A stretch of 64,000 nucleotides of DNA from Mytilisepta virgata (lineage: Eukaryota; Mollusca; Bivalvia; Mytilida; Mytilidae). Within the stretch, counting starts at the first letter, position 1; every line of letters starts with the position of its first letter. The DNA lies in NCBI GenBank assembly GCA_028015205.1, contig CM051514.1:42982150-43046149 (forward strand), read 5' to 3'. The notes below the pieces were generated by a model, which made no database searches, had not been told where the DNA came from, and saw only the letters and a list, made by a program, of their open reading frames with translations. The position numbers were made by a program, and so were the translations under genes. Shown here one piece after another: positions 1-12,000 of this stretch.

Positions 1-285
1 ACAAAACGGAGGCACCAACGGACGTCTCCTCGGACAAAGGCAACACACATTCTAACAACAAAGACTGAGAAGCTCCAGTGTCCCGTAAAATCTTAATAGG
101 CTGAGGAGTAGTATTATCAACAATAGAAACCAACCCATCAGACATAAAGGGCTTATAATCCTCCATGTAATCACAAAACCTGGACTTAAAAGCCTGACTC
201 GCAGGACATTCCAACTTATTGGTAACAACGGGTGTCGTACAAGCACTGGACTTGGGCTTATGATCTCTTTCATTCTTCTTCTGGA
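1..285 (-). pseudogene. Retrotransposon protease region, partial
   Basis: The minus-strand translation contains an aspartic-protease active-site motif, L-R-D-T-G-A-S, with DTGAS at 68-82. In known LTR elements this enzyme cleaves the Gag-Pol polyprotein. Here the Leu codon before Arg is intact, whereas copy 2 has a TAA stop there. The region joins the zinc-knuckle part of gag without a clean boundary and runs out of the window at position 1. Reading frame is not maintained between the knuckle and the protease without shifts, so I treat it as decayed. Confidence 0.6.
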
Positions 286-1436
286 GTCTAAAACAATCAG
301 CCATCAGGTGACCATTTTTCTTACAATAAGCACTTTGGGCCAGACATATTATAACTAGACGGATTCTTATTCTGTGCAACAGGCTTACAATCAGTACGCT
401 CAGTGCTTTGATTTTTGTAATTTCCGCTTGAAGTATAAAAATTTTGACCTTTGAAACTTCTTTTATGTGAAATGGTATAAATATCGGAAACAACAGCTGC
501 ATCTTGCAATGTCTCAACAGTTTTGTCATCTAAATGTGTTTTTAAGTCTCAATTAACACACTGCTTGAACTCTTCTAATAACATTAATTGTCTTAATTTA
601 TCAAAATGTTTATCTATTTTCTTTGACGTAAGCCATTTTTCAAATAAATCTTCTTTTTCCCTAGCAAATGCAACATAGGTTTGTGTTTCAAACTTTTTAT
701 AAGACCTAAATTTCTGTCTATATGCTTCTGGCACTAGCTCATAAGCTTTCAAAACTTCCTGTTTAACAGTGTCATAATCAGAACTTTTTTCTGAAGAAAG
801 TGCTGAGTAAATTTCAGCGGCCTTGCCCACAAAAACACTTTACAGCATTGTAGTCAAATAAGGCTTTGGCCATTTCAAATTTTGAGCAATTTTCTCAAAT
901 TGTGGAAAAAATTTATCAACTGTTTTTTCACAAAATTTCGGAACCAAACGGATATTTTTTGCTGCATCAAAATGTTCTGATTTCGACTCAATTTTAGTGT
1001 TGCTTTCTACTTTAGCTATTTCTATTTTTATTTTCTCCATCTCTAACCTTTCCCTCATTTCAAGTTCTGCCTGTAATTGTTTTAATTTAAATTCATCTTC
1101 TTTTTCTAATTGTTTTAATTTAACTTCGTTTTCCAATTGTTTTAATTTAAATTTATCTTTTTTTTCTAATTGTTTTAATTTAAGTTCATGTTCTAATTCA
1201 AGCTGTTTTAATTTTAAAGCATCAACATTTTCGATCTTGAGGTCAAGAGCCTCTTCACCAAAAATTTCTAAATCAACTAAATTGTCTATTACCAAATTGT
1301 TTATAATTTGTTTTCTCATAGATGTTCTAAAATCTATTTTTAGATGTTTAGCAAGCAACACTAATTCTTCTTTCTTTAATTTATCAAACCCTTCCAGGTC
1401 TGGCGTTTTCAAAAATTTACCAGCATCAAATGCCAT
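285..1436 (-). pseudogene. LTR retrotransposon gag (broken)
   Basis: Translation from the ATG at 1434-1436 begins MAFDAGKFLKTPDLE. A Lys/Glu/Leu-rich coiled coil follows (roughly residues 70-130), built from repeats of the type LKLKQLE-. After it comes a SCAN/retroviral-capsid-like helical region (KIAQNLKWPKPYL, then VFVGKAAEIYS and EAYRQKFRSYKK). Near the end is a CCHC-type knuckle (A-Y-C-K-K-N-G-H-L-M-A-D-C, about 290-330). Lesions compared with copy 2: a C-to-T change makes a TAA after T-M-L (about 840), a TGA follows C-V-N (about 547), and a net 24-bp in-frame deletion near 335 removes the first Cys of the knuckle, replacing it with Ser. Gag would form the particle shell. Identification as gag is firm; the sublineage is unknown. 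Confidence 0.8.
1075..1215 (-). repeat. Short tandem repeats coding the gag coiled coil
   Basis: About four degenerate copies of a ~33-bp unit (plus-strand core 'aattgttttaatttaa') encode successive LKLKQLE blocks of the gag coiled coil. The same array is present at about 51950-52090 in copy 2. The plus-strand ORFs over both arrays (Ser/Asn/Cys/Phe-rich) are antisense shadows of it. Confidence 0.75.
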
Positions 1437-1498
1437 TCTGTAGAATTTTGTTGGCTAATTCTAAAACTACTGAAAAAATTTAATAAGATATTAACGTT

Positions 1499-1517
1499 AT
1501 CCCGAGACGAGCCCCCA
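1499..1517 (-). promoter_or_regulatory. Primer-binding site (tRNA-Pro type)
   Basis: Reverse complement reads TGGGGGCTCGTCTCGGGAT, lying six bases inside the LTR edge. It matches the tRNA-Pro primer site used by murine leukaemia-type retroviruses (TGGGGGCTCGTCCGGGAT) apart from one extra T. It would prime minus-strand cDNA synthesis. An identical site is present in copy 2 at 52351-52369. Confidence 0.8.
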
Positions 1518-1522
1518 ATTTC

Positions 1523-2145
1523 TGTTACGGCCGAAATCACCTTTAAATTGTAGCCAACAAAAGACACACATCAATAATAAAATTTAACAAGATTTATTAT
1601 ATACAAAGTTTACAAAAATATTACAAAAAAAATTAAAATGTCAACTTAACTGTTCAAAATCCTTCTTTTTTCTTGATCCGGAATTCTGGTCACTGTTGCG
1701 GGAATCCAAACGGAATATTATATCCAATCAGTCACAATCTAGTATGACGTAACGAAAATAAAAGTACGATGTGTGAAACGTAAATAAATCCAACAGCTGA
1801 GAACACAAGAATGACTGGTCCAATACGTTCTGATCTGAAAGTCTAACTTTCTTGTCCGTATATATACTGTAGAACGGAAACTTCTGGAATACGGTAGAAG
1901 TTCGAATCACACCATAATTATTACGTAAGTCAAATAGAAAGTTCTAGTCATTCCACCAGTATCTATTATTGTTCCAGTGGTTTCTAAACTGCGCAGTTAT
2001 AACATTATTTAGTAAACAACTATAAATATTATGTAAACATATTATACAGGTTATAAGGCCACACAAAACAAATTAGGCCAAGATAAATAAACATAATAAT
2101 TACAATATCATAACAAAATAAATATAATAATACAATATCATAACA
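1523..2145 (-). repeat. Long terminal repeat (5' LTR of copy 1)
   Basis: The segment begins TGTTACGGCC and ends ATCATAACA on the plus strand, giving TG...CA ends with a perfect TGTTA/TAACA inverted pair. It matches 52375-53000. The last ~30 bp ('tacaatatcataaca') occur twice, so the true edge may be 2115 or 2145. No second LTR of this copy is in the window, so a target-site duplication cannot be tested. Confidence 0.85.
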
Positions 2146-2345
2146 GGGTGCCCATACGGAGCAGGAACTACTTACTCTTCCGGAGCACCTGTGTTGATTC
2201 CTGCCTTTATAGGAATTCGTGTTGTTCCTTTTTTTTAGTTGTCTGCGTTTATTTGTTGCGCTTGTGGTTGTTCATTTGTCATCTTGGGTTTGTCTGTCCA
2301 ATGGATTACGTTATTTTGATTGCTCCTTAGGTATATTTGCCCTTT
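2146..2345 (+). mobile_element. Penelope-like element, 3' end relic
   Basis: Matches the 3' end of the Penelope-like copies at 10700-10890, 59335-59510, 61975-62170 and (inverted) 40080-40275: 'gtgcccatacggagcaggaact...ccggagcacctg', then a T/G-rich stretch ending 'ctccttaggtatatttg'. Its 5' side is cut off by the LTR at 2145, so the remainder of this copy should lie beyond the other end of the LTR element, outside the window. Confidence 0.75.
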
Positions 2346-4629
2346 GTATAAAGAAATTACTAAAACCCCCCCAGACCCCCCCTCTCAAATAAGATAAAGA
2401 TATTTAAATGAGTTTAGCATTCTCATTGTTTCTTAATATATGTATTTGTATAAAATCAACTTTGTAAGAGATACAGTGTGAGCAAAGTTGAAAGGCATGT
2501 TTTCCATAGATGGAAGTTGTATATGAATTTATATGATTAGTGAATTAAATGCAGTCGACTCTCGAGGTCTGTCGGGCCGCCAAAAATTTGAGATAGACGA
2601 AATTCAACTAAAAGGTAGTTAACAATTTTCCTGCTTACGTTGGGAGGTTATTTTCTAATTCCGGTTAATCTAAAATCTCTGAGGGTGCTGGAGAAAAACG
2701 ATAGCTTGTACGTACTATCGAAACCTCAATTTATTTATCCATGTTCGGATACTTGTACTTATATAATTAATATGTAACGTTTTATATTTAGAAAAATAAT
2801 ACATAGTTGAAGAAAAATTGATTAAAATAGAATAAAATAGAACAAAAACATTTGAGTCCGCGCTGTGTACGCACCAAGAGCAAGACGACAAATAAATCAT
2901 TAAATTGATTAACTTCTTTGTAAATTGACATTAAAGTGAATTGTTTTTACAATTCAAGTCGAATTCTCAATAAATCAATGACACAAAAAATCAATCGACG
3001 CCAATGTTTCATCATATTATATATCCAATTTACATTACCAAGAATTAAATATGTGTTAATTTAGAAATAAGAATTTTGAAGTACATGTATGCTTTATGGT
3101 TCTAAATATAAAGATCAATCAATAAAATACAAGATGACATAATCATATTTATTTTATTACCCAGATATTAGCATGGAAATATACATTAATCAAAGTTAGT
3201 TCACAGTAAATCTATTGGTCATTATGACCTATTTCTTGTTTGATAATCAACGCAACCATTAGATACATCTGCTTAGAAGAATAGATGAAACCATCTTTTA
3301 TAGAACAATAGATTTGAGTGTCTGTACAAAGTCAAACTATCTGACTCTGTTGTGTTTGTATTTTGTGCTCTTTTATGTTATCTTTTGTCCGGAATTCTGT
3401 CAGTCGGATTGCTGTGATTGATTGATATGTCATTGTTGAACTTTACTGTTATTAATTTTGTTGTTACTGAGATAAGTTATAAAATTTTACTGAAATCATT
3501 TGATCATGGAATTTAGGTCAAAGTTAAATAAGTCTTGGTGGGTGCTTGTCTCTTCCCAAAGATACACGTATATCAGTATTCAATATAACATGATCATATC
3601 TCTAAACGTACATAAGATATGAAATTAATCTGCTGTCCACTTTAACTTAAGTCTGTTGAGCGTCACATCTAGATCACATTAACCTTATAAAATACTCATA
3701 GATTGACTTTTCTATGTAATTATAACACATTAGTGCACATGTTGTTTCAAATAAATATATTATTTAAGAAATACAATATACAAAATAAATCACTTGAATG
3801 ATCATTTAATGAAAAATTACACCGTAATTTCCACCTTCAGAATGTTCAGTAATATATTTCAGGCATTTAGATTTTGGTTTTCCTTGATTTCATCCTTCAT
3901 TTCGTTGATTTCATTATTATGAATTCAAAACGTATGAGCAAAATGTCCAACAAAATAGTTATATTAAAAACATTGACCATGTCTTCTTAATAAACTAATA
4001 TTTCAATTTTAGAAAAAAATAAGACAGAATAATTCTTGTCTATAATTTAAATAGCTAGAATGAATCAGTTGTGCAGCTCAAATTTAACTTATAGAGGAAT
4101 TTCCGAACGTTTTTCTTGAAATTTTGTAGAAACACATGAAATACATGTATAATGTATTTGAAAAAATGTACCCACACCCACGGCAAAGTAAAATATATTC
4201 ATTAATATTATTATAATCTACAAGTTAGGAAGAAAATATTGATTTCTCTTCTCTGTCTTATCCTGTTAAAAGCTATAAATAAATCGGACACAGCAAAATA
4301 TATATACACTTTCAAGATCAATCAATTTGCCACTCCACAAAATTGTTTGTATTACAGTTTATAGGCTTGTTTTTGTCCACTGTTTAGGTAAATTTAAAAT
4401 TCAAAGATGTAACACTTCTGCTAAAAAATATCAAATTGACTTTCTTAAAGTATATTTTCTGAAATTTTCTGGAACTATAAAGGGTTGGAATTTCTTAGTT
4501 ACTTTTTCTGATCACTTTTTTTACCTGTTTATTCTTCTTTTTTCTTTAAAGTGCGGGGGTTAAATTGGTTAAGACGGATATGATTTCTGGAATAACAGTG
4601 GCATTTCTATGGGGTTAAATATAGATTAT

Positions 4630-4775
4630 CCTTCATGTAGGAGTGAGTTATGGAATATCTTCAACTGAGATAGTTAAATTTTCGATTTTCAACACGCGAG
4701 CTTTTGCGAGCGTGTTAAAATCTCAAATTTATTGAGGGTGGAGAAATTCCATAACTCACGAGTAAATTGAAGGAG
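4630..4775. repeat. Foldback (MITE-like) element
   Basis: Perfect inverted arms GTGAGTTATGGAAT (4643-4656) and ATTCCATAACTCAC (4746-4759), with a second nested inverted pair AACACGC/GCGTGTT at the centre (about 4691-4716) and weaker pairing outside. The layout suggests a miniature inverted-repeat element or a long RNA hairpin. No transposase or clear target-site duplication was seen. Confidence 0.5.
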
Positions 4776-5490
4776 AATCTGTTTCTCCTATGATTTTCGA
4801 CAAAAACCTCAAGAAAATGTCGTTGCTATGTAGTTTGTTTACATAGACGTCATTTCAAAACTTCTCTAGTTTACGGCGGTAATTTTTATTTTGGTTGAAC
4901 AAATAAGATGGCTGGGTTGAATATTCAAAAGAAATCATGCATCAGTTAATAATAAACAAATTGCCCGATTTATTGATGATTTTGATTATTTCAACTATAA
5001 GATCATCGGGGATGCACTGAAAAAATGTCTTTATTAACAACTTGATCCAGCTCCTGGGCGTCGTCATTATCATGACGCATATATATTTAATGAACACAAC
5101 AATAGTTATATGTCCCTGACTGAAATGCCGCGAAAATGTCCTTAAAGTCGCAGCGTAGGTTTTTAAATTTTCCTTGTAGTAGCCCCTATAAAGCGTTATG
5201 ATGAACAGTATAGAAACGTTGGTGAAAGGAAAAATATTCTCAATAGAAGTCACTATAAAGACATTTCCAAGTGTTACAATATGCATTCTATGACACGAAT
5301 GTTTTGCATTTTTTTCAAAGTATTCTATTCTCTTTAATTGATTATTGTATTATCATTAAAACAAGTAATAGAACAAGTATTAGGGATAACATTGAACTTT
5401 AAAGGCACACAGTACGCATACACACATGTAACCTTTGCTATTGGAAAAACCTTTATATTCAATGTTAACAAGTGTAACAGGAAACTTTGG

Positions 5491-5529
5491 TACAGAAGTC
5501 CACCGCTCTACCAACTGAGCTAAACTATT
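5491..5529 (-). repeat. tRNA-like 5' half (A-box) fragment
   Basis: The reverse complement contains TAGCTCAGTTGG, a perfect pol III A box in a D-arm GCTC...GAGC context, followed by an anticodon-arm-like stretch. The anticodon stem does not pair and there is no GGTTCGA B box downstream. It is therefore not a functional tRNA, but a tRNA pseudogene or the head of a degraded SINE. Confidence 0.4.
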
Positions 5530-5923
5530 AAACTGGATGTTAGTTATAGACATGTCACGGTTCTATAACGTTATAGTACACGATAGAAACTCCGTGATAC
5601 TCCCTCCTGTTGTAGGAGTCATCCTCCTACGATAACGAAATCTAGCTTTAACTTATTTGCCAACTAGCTTTAGACAACCGTGGTTTTTAGGACATCACCA
5701 GTGTTGTTAATGGGGGGTGTTTATAAACCTTATATCCAACAGAATGGAAACCCTGTTATATAAATAGAACTATTACAGCTCAAATACTAGACAACAAATA
5801 TAGATAATATATAAAAACCTTTGACATTTATTAAAACTATATAAATTCATATCAAACGAAAGGTAGGTAAATAATGATAATATACTAAAAATATTTAGCA
5901 TTTATTTTGTTTTGTCTATACAG

Positions 5924-6001
5924 GAACTTAGACTACAACCATATATTGGTAATTGAAGAAGGCGCTTTCAGCAATTTCCCAGATGTACATGTAAACTATT
6001 T
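5924..6001 (+). CDS. LRR exon A1 (78 bp)
   Basis: Acceptor 'tctatacag' and donor 'gtaagt'; enters and leaves in phase 2. Translation starts NLDYNHILVIEEGAFSNFPD, a typical 24-residue-class LRR with two extra residues near its end, making 78 rather than 72 bp. An internal 'gtaaac' at 5991 could act as a donor but would break frame, so I chose the later one. It is the most divergent A-type exon, consistent with being an older member. Confidence 0.7.
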
Positions 6002-9000
6002 GTAAGTTTGATTTATAGATTTTCAACCTCGTTCTTAAATTTGAGTTTTTAAGATTTTTTTGTAGCAAATAATTTTAAAGTTTATTATTAAGCTGACATT
6101 TGTTTTTCTTAATCATGTTAAACTTACCTCTCTTGTTATATATTGCGTGTCAGATTTGATGTAGCTTCATTTCAATTTCTCCACATTTTGAATTCTGTCA
6201 TTTGGATTTTTTCATTTATTGTCTATACATAATTCTGATGTACTGCTTTAATATTTTCATAAATAATTATCATTATCGCCAAAGAGGCGCTCTTTAAGAA
6301 ATACACAAAACCGCGGCTAGATTTTGTAAAAAAAAATATAATATGTGAACAGATTCAGTAGAGGCGGCATAATTCTTGCCAATAGTCTGTTAGAAAATGT
6401 CGAGTGAAAGAAAATGAAAACAAGTTCAAATTTATTATCCACAATATCATAACGCACATTTTCAAATATGTTTGCAATATGTACGCACCAAGGGGAAAGG
6501 TATGGGCGGGTATGAGACCATTATTCATAGATAGAAACCATTAATAAAATCAACAACACACAATGGAGAGACGCCCATCAGTTAATATGAGTGTATGAAG
6601 AGAAATCAGAAACGAAACCAAGAATTGTGTATGAAATGACATCACATATTACCTAACAGACAGATCCGGAACGAAAAAAAAACAATATAAGGCAGGATCA
6701 AACACAAACATAAAGCTAAGAGAGTGTCAGGCGGTTCTGATAAAACATTATGATTAATTGTTTGAATGTTTTTGGAAATGATGTTTTTAATTATAGGTAT
6801 ATCAGATACAACAACCTGACCAGAATTCCTGCTGGAGCATTTACCAACTTAACATCATTTGACAGATTGTAAGTTGAGTACAATTTCATGTTTGTGAGTG
6901 TGACTTTTGTGTCTTGAGGTCTCTAGTACATGTAGTGAAATTCCGAAATGTACAAACGGAAGGAAAAGACGAAACAATGTATGCGCTATATGCCATTGCA
7001 GATAGGTTATCAAAACAATTATATGAAATCAACAATCAGGAATAAGTAGAACAAATGTTCAACGATTAATAAGAGTGTATTTCATATTTTGTTTAAATTA
7101 TATGTATATTATGTAGAGCAATCTGACCAAAATTCCTCGTGCAGCAATTCATATTGTACATCTTTCATTTCTATGTGTAGTTGAGCAATGAAAGAAGGAA
7201 AAGTCAATATTAATACCAACAACAACTTAAAGTAATGCTGCGTCGTGTATACAATGTGCATATTTTGACAATATATTGACAATCGTGACTAAATAGAAAG
7301 TCAGAAATATTTGTTGGATATCGAAAAAAGAACACCGAATATACACAGCAATAGAAAGTCCATCAAATCGTAATCCAAAGGAAAAGAAAAGTCCTGAGAC
7401 TGGAACATAGACATCACACGAGGGCATATACATGTATTTAACTAACAGAATAAAAAACATGTAATAAACTTAACAGAATAAGAACAAAACAGTATAGAAA
7501 CGAGATGTGTTGCAATGTGAACTCCGAATTAAAACCTATGGTGATATCAGGTTCTCCAGAAGGAACCGGCTGTCCTGCTACGATAAGAGAATCCATCTCA
7601 TTGACAGTAAGTATCATCAAGTGAAGTTACAATTCCGATGAGGTGTCAATTCCAGGAAGACGAGAAATCTAACTAAAGATATCTATAGCTAGTCTCATGT
7701 ATGTTTTGAAATAGAAACTGCATATCGACCGATCAATTTGTGATGACAACCGTAAAACTTTTGGAGTGATGAAATCAACGAGGACTGAACATAAATCTTA
7801 GAAGTATGTGTTAGCATTCTCAGACAGAGGAGGTGTTTGTATATATCAATATCATGGAAGTTGTTCAGCCGATCTTGTGTTACTGTTAAAAAATAAGTTC
7901 ACTGTTAAAATCAGTAATACTTTATAGATGAAAAAATTTAATTTCACCGTTGGAAAACACAAAATTTAGCTTTTCAAACATTTTGAGGATGATCCATTTA
8001 TACGTATTTAAATTTAGCCATACCAGTTTGTGCGATATAAAACAAAAGAGATTTTGGTTGTACCCGGAGTGTTTTTGAAAGTAAAAATGAAAGTTTCAAA
8101 CTTGGCATGTACTTATTTTATACTCTTAGAAGTTTTGACATGAATGTAGTTCAAACAATTTCATACGGTATCGTAAAAGCTTCTCTGCAGCTTATCGTAA
8201 TACTTGTTTGATTAAACCAAAATCAATTACACAGTGAAAAAACACAAACTTTAGCTTTGCAAACATTTTTAGGACGGCACTTAGTTAAATTTAGCCATAT
8301 AAGACTGTGAGATACAAGATAAATATGATTTTTGCCATAATGCTACTGTTTTTCAAAAAAAAAAAAAGTTTCTAACTTTTCATATGCTTATTTTTACTTT
8401 CATTTATTTTGATAGAAATTTAGTTCATAAATTTGTTACGGTATCCAAGATATTCTTTCTGCAACATGCCGTTATACTTGTTAGATGAAACATTTCAATT
8501 TCACAGTAAAAACACACAAAATGCAGCTTTTCAACTAATTTAAGGTTCATACATAGTCAAAATAAGCCCTTTCATAGTGTGCGATATAAGACAAAAGTGA
8601 ATTTTGTTATAAAAGAAAGGTTTTTTAAAGTTAAAATACAAGTGTACGTATCTTATACTTTTATGAAGTTTTGACATGAATTTAGTTCAGAAAATTTCAT
8701 ACGGTATCTTCAAAAACTTCTCTGCGACTTACAATAACACTTGTTAAGACAAAAGAGATTTGGTTTAAATTTAAAATATAAAGTTTTAGCATTGATAAAA
8801 ATAACATTTTATACTTTCATTTTATTTTATATTTCAAACGTTATATATTTTTTAAAATAGTATCACCAATTCTTTTAGGATTCATAATAGTAATTTATTT
8901 CATTTGATAATACGAATAACTTTGTGTACATAAGAAGTTATTAAAATTGAAACCAAATATATCAATAGACATATTTTATCATTTTTGCATGGAATATTAT

Positions 9001-12000
9001 TTACTCATTTTTACAAAAATAAACTAATAACAGTTTTTTAGGACACGTTTTCAAGCAAACGACCGACATCCCAACGGGGAAAACTGTGCGCCGCTTTTGG
9101 CTCACATTTTCTTGTTTTCGTATGAGGCTAACTCTTTACAGGGTCTATGAATACCGAATTGTCAAAATAGGGGAAGTCCGCGGACAAAAACTACAACTGG
9201 GAACACCAAAAAGACGACAAAGGACAAAGTAACAAACAACACAAAAAAACCAAAAGATGTACACAAAAACGAGCAGCACGAATTCCACCAAAATTCGCCG
9301 CGGGTGAACTCAGGTGCTCCGGGATGGTTACCAGTTGATGCTTCTTATAAGACATCCGCCTTTCTGCTCGTTGAATGTAATGTCCGGTGAAGGCGGAAGA
9401 ACATCTATGACAGATGGGGGTCATTTGTCATGTTGGAAACTAACACTCCATAGCGGTCAACCAGATCGTGCTGTAGAATATTCGAAGCGGTGACCTCAAT
9501 CTATGGACGACATAACCCTGTTTTGCGTAAGCCGCCAAGACACTATCCAGAAAATTGGCATAATGACTGTAATTTCTAACAAAACGTATGAGTTTGGAGA
9601 TAAATGCTCCATACGCTGGAGCAGCAGGTGTGTTACTGCACAGAAATGGGAAAATCAAAGTCGTCGCGTTTGTCATAGAATTTAGTTGTTAACTTCCTTC
9701 CATTAGTGTCTTTAATCTCAACCTCTGTGGAATAGGTGAGGTGAAGATAGTCACCAAATCGATGGTTATTTAGTGCTTATACATCATCTATATTGTGGAA
9801 TTGTGTTCTTTTTTCGTAGATAATAATGGATGGTTGAAATCAAAACTTTATGACCAAGGTGATGATTTAAATTTCCCCTTTCCTAAATAGCAGTAGATAC
9901 CAAGGTCTACCGCCTATGGTGGGTACATTTCACAGTTCATTCGTTACTGCCGCGCATGTGTTTTCAAGGCAGGGCTACATTGCTGTCACATAAACTCCTA
10001 GGACAGGGCTATGTTCAGTCTGTTAATTTCATAAATCAAATCAAATTTTTATGGTCGTCATTACGAATTCATTTGCCGATAAGAAGTTTCTATCTCGCGT
10101 ATGAGACTAGATATTTTCTCGTAGATTTTACGTCCTTCTGGAATTGACACCCTCACCACACTTGATCCTTCACTAGCAATGTGAAGGGTGCTCTTAATGA
10201 AGCAGGACGTGCATACCCGTCTGGAACACCTGATGTAACTCGCGGTTTTATATTGGAATTCACATTGTTAGTGCTTTAGTTTCTATGCTGTCTTCTTCTA
10301 GTTTTGTATCCTTTTTTTATTTTATTTTAAATCTGAAAACAAAACTTTAGGACAAACGTGGTGATTTCGACTTTCCCTTCTTGAGTAGCAATATACCAGC
10401 ATCGCCTGCATATGGCGTCTACGTTTCTCACCTTATCCGATATTCAAGGGCATGCGTGAGTTACCATGACTTTAGACAATAAGGAATACTGCTGTCACAA
10501 AAGCTTCTTAACCAGGGGCTTATCGGGGATAACTTGATGTCATCATTTAGGAAATTTTACGGTCGTCATCACGAATTGATTGACCATTACAGTGTTCCAA
10601 TATCTCAGATGACGTTAGACCTGTTCCCACTGTTACATTTCATGTAGCTCCGCCGATTTGTGACTACCACTGGATTGACGTTGTTGACTTTGTTGAATTT
10701 CACGACGGGTGCCATATGCAGAGCAGGAACTGCTTACCCTTCCGGAGCACCTGAGTTCACTCTTATAGGTGTTCATTGTTTTTTAGTTTTCAGTGTTTAT
10801 TTGTTGTGGCGGTTTATTTGTTTTCCCGGGTTTTGTCTGTCTAATGGATTACGTTTGTTTGAATTGCCCCTGAGGTATATTTGTCCTCTATTCTTTCAGT
10901 TATACATATATCCTTGTGGGGTTTGTTTGTTGTGTTTCATTCTCCTGACTTTTTCTTTTCCTTTGTATTCGAATTTATGGACTTTTCCCACTGTTTTGTC
11001 GCTTCAGTTTTCTTTTGCCGAATATAGTTATCCCCGCACTTCGAAGAAGTTCAGGGATATTGTTATCGCCCAGTCGTCTGTCCGTCCGTCACACTTTCTT
11101 GTGACCTAAAATCCTGGTTAATTTTTAACTTAATGTATTTAATTTCGATACAGTATTGTCACATATGGTATGCAGATGCACAATAAGGTTTCAGAATTTT
11201 CATTTTAAAAAATTGGGGCCCACAGGGGTCGAATTTTGAAAATTTGGATCTTGGGCTTGTGACCTAAACTCCGCTTCTATTTTTTCATTTTATGTATTTA
11301 ATTTCTGTACAGTATTGCCACATATTCTATGTAGATGCGCAATACGGTTTTAGAATTTTGATTTTAAAAATTGGGGCCCACAAGGGTCGAATTTCTTAAA
11401 TTGGCAATTTAAGCTTGTGACCTAAACACGCGTTCATTTTGTATTTAAAACAATTGATTCATATACAGTATTGTCACAAACTGTATGTAGATGCGCAATA
11501 AAGTTTTAAAATTTTGATTTTCAAAATTTGGGGCCAACAGGTGTCAAATTTCGAAATTGAATAATTGAAGCTTGTGACCTAAGCTATTCTTTCATTTTTG
11601 ACTTTATGCATTTAATTTCTATACCGTATTATCACATATCGTATCTAGATGCGCAATAAGGTTTTAAAAGTTTGATTTTCAACAATTGGGGCCCACATGG
11701 GTCGAATTTTGAAAATTGAGAATTTAAGCTTGTGACCTTAACTCCTCTTTCATTTTTCATTTTATGTATTTAATTTAGATAAAAGATTGTCACATATTTT
11801 AGATGCACAGTAAGGTTGTATAATTTTGATATTCAAAAATTAGGGCCCACAGGGGTCGAATTTCTTAAGGTGACAATTTAAGATTGTGAGCTAAACTCCA
11901 CGTTCATTTTTCATTTTATGCATTTGAGTTCTATACAGTATTGTCACGTACTATATGTAGATGATCAATAAGGTTTTAGAATTTTGATTTTCAGAACTCG

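Larger units (their letters stand above)
1..2145 (-). mobile_element. LTR retrotransposon copy 1 (LTR, PBS, gag, start of protease), truncated by the window edge
   Basis: Read on the minus strand, this is the 5' part of a Ty3/gypsy- or retrovirus-like LTR element: LTR (2145 to 1523), tRNA-Pro-type primer-binding site, gag with coiled coil and zinc knuckle, then an aspartic protease with DTGAS at 68-82. The rest of pol lies left of position 1. A second copy at 50.7-53.0 kb matches it closely along its length. Gag is broken by at least two stops, so this copy is not autonomous. The LTR abuts a Penelope-like 3' end at 2146, so the element inserted into that older repeat. Superfamily assignment is an inference from layout, because reverse transcriptase and integrase are outside the window. 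Confidence 0.85.
2346..5923. other. Non-coding stretch upstream of the first visible LRR exon
   Basis: AT-rich, with no ORF that looks coding. Apart from the foldback at 4630-4775, the tRNA-like fragment at 5491-5529 and a 14-bp perfect palindrome (CTATAACGTTATAG, 5563-5576), I see nothing recognisable. It could be intron or 5' flank of the LRR gene. No convincing signal-peptide or LRR N-cap exon was found. Confidence 0.5.

Noticed and set aside
997..1443. Plus-strand Ser/Asn/Cys/Phe-rich ORF of 148 codons, and its twin at 51804-52307
   Set aside because: Both are antisense shadows of the gag coiled-coil repeats on the minus strand, which has clear gag features.
4942..5286. Minus-strand ORF of 114 codons
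   Set aside because: No domain, no splice context, composition like surrounding AT-rich DNA.
5491..5529. Functional tRNA gene
   Set aside because: Only the D-arm is tRNA-like; anticodon stem pairing and B box are absent.
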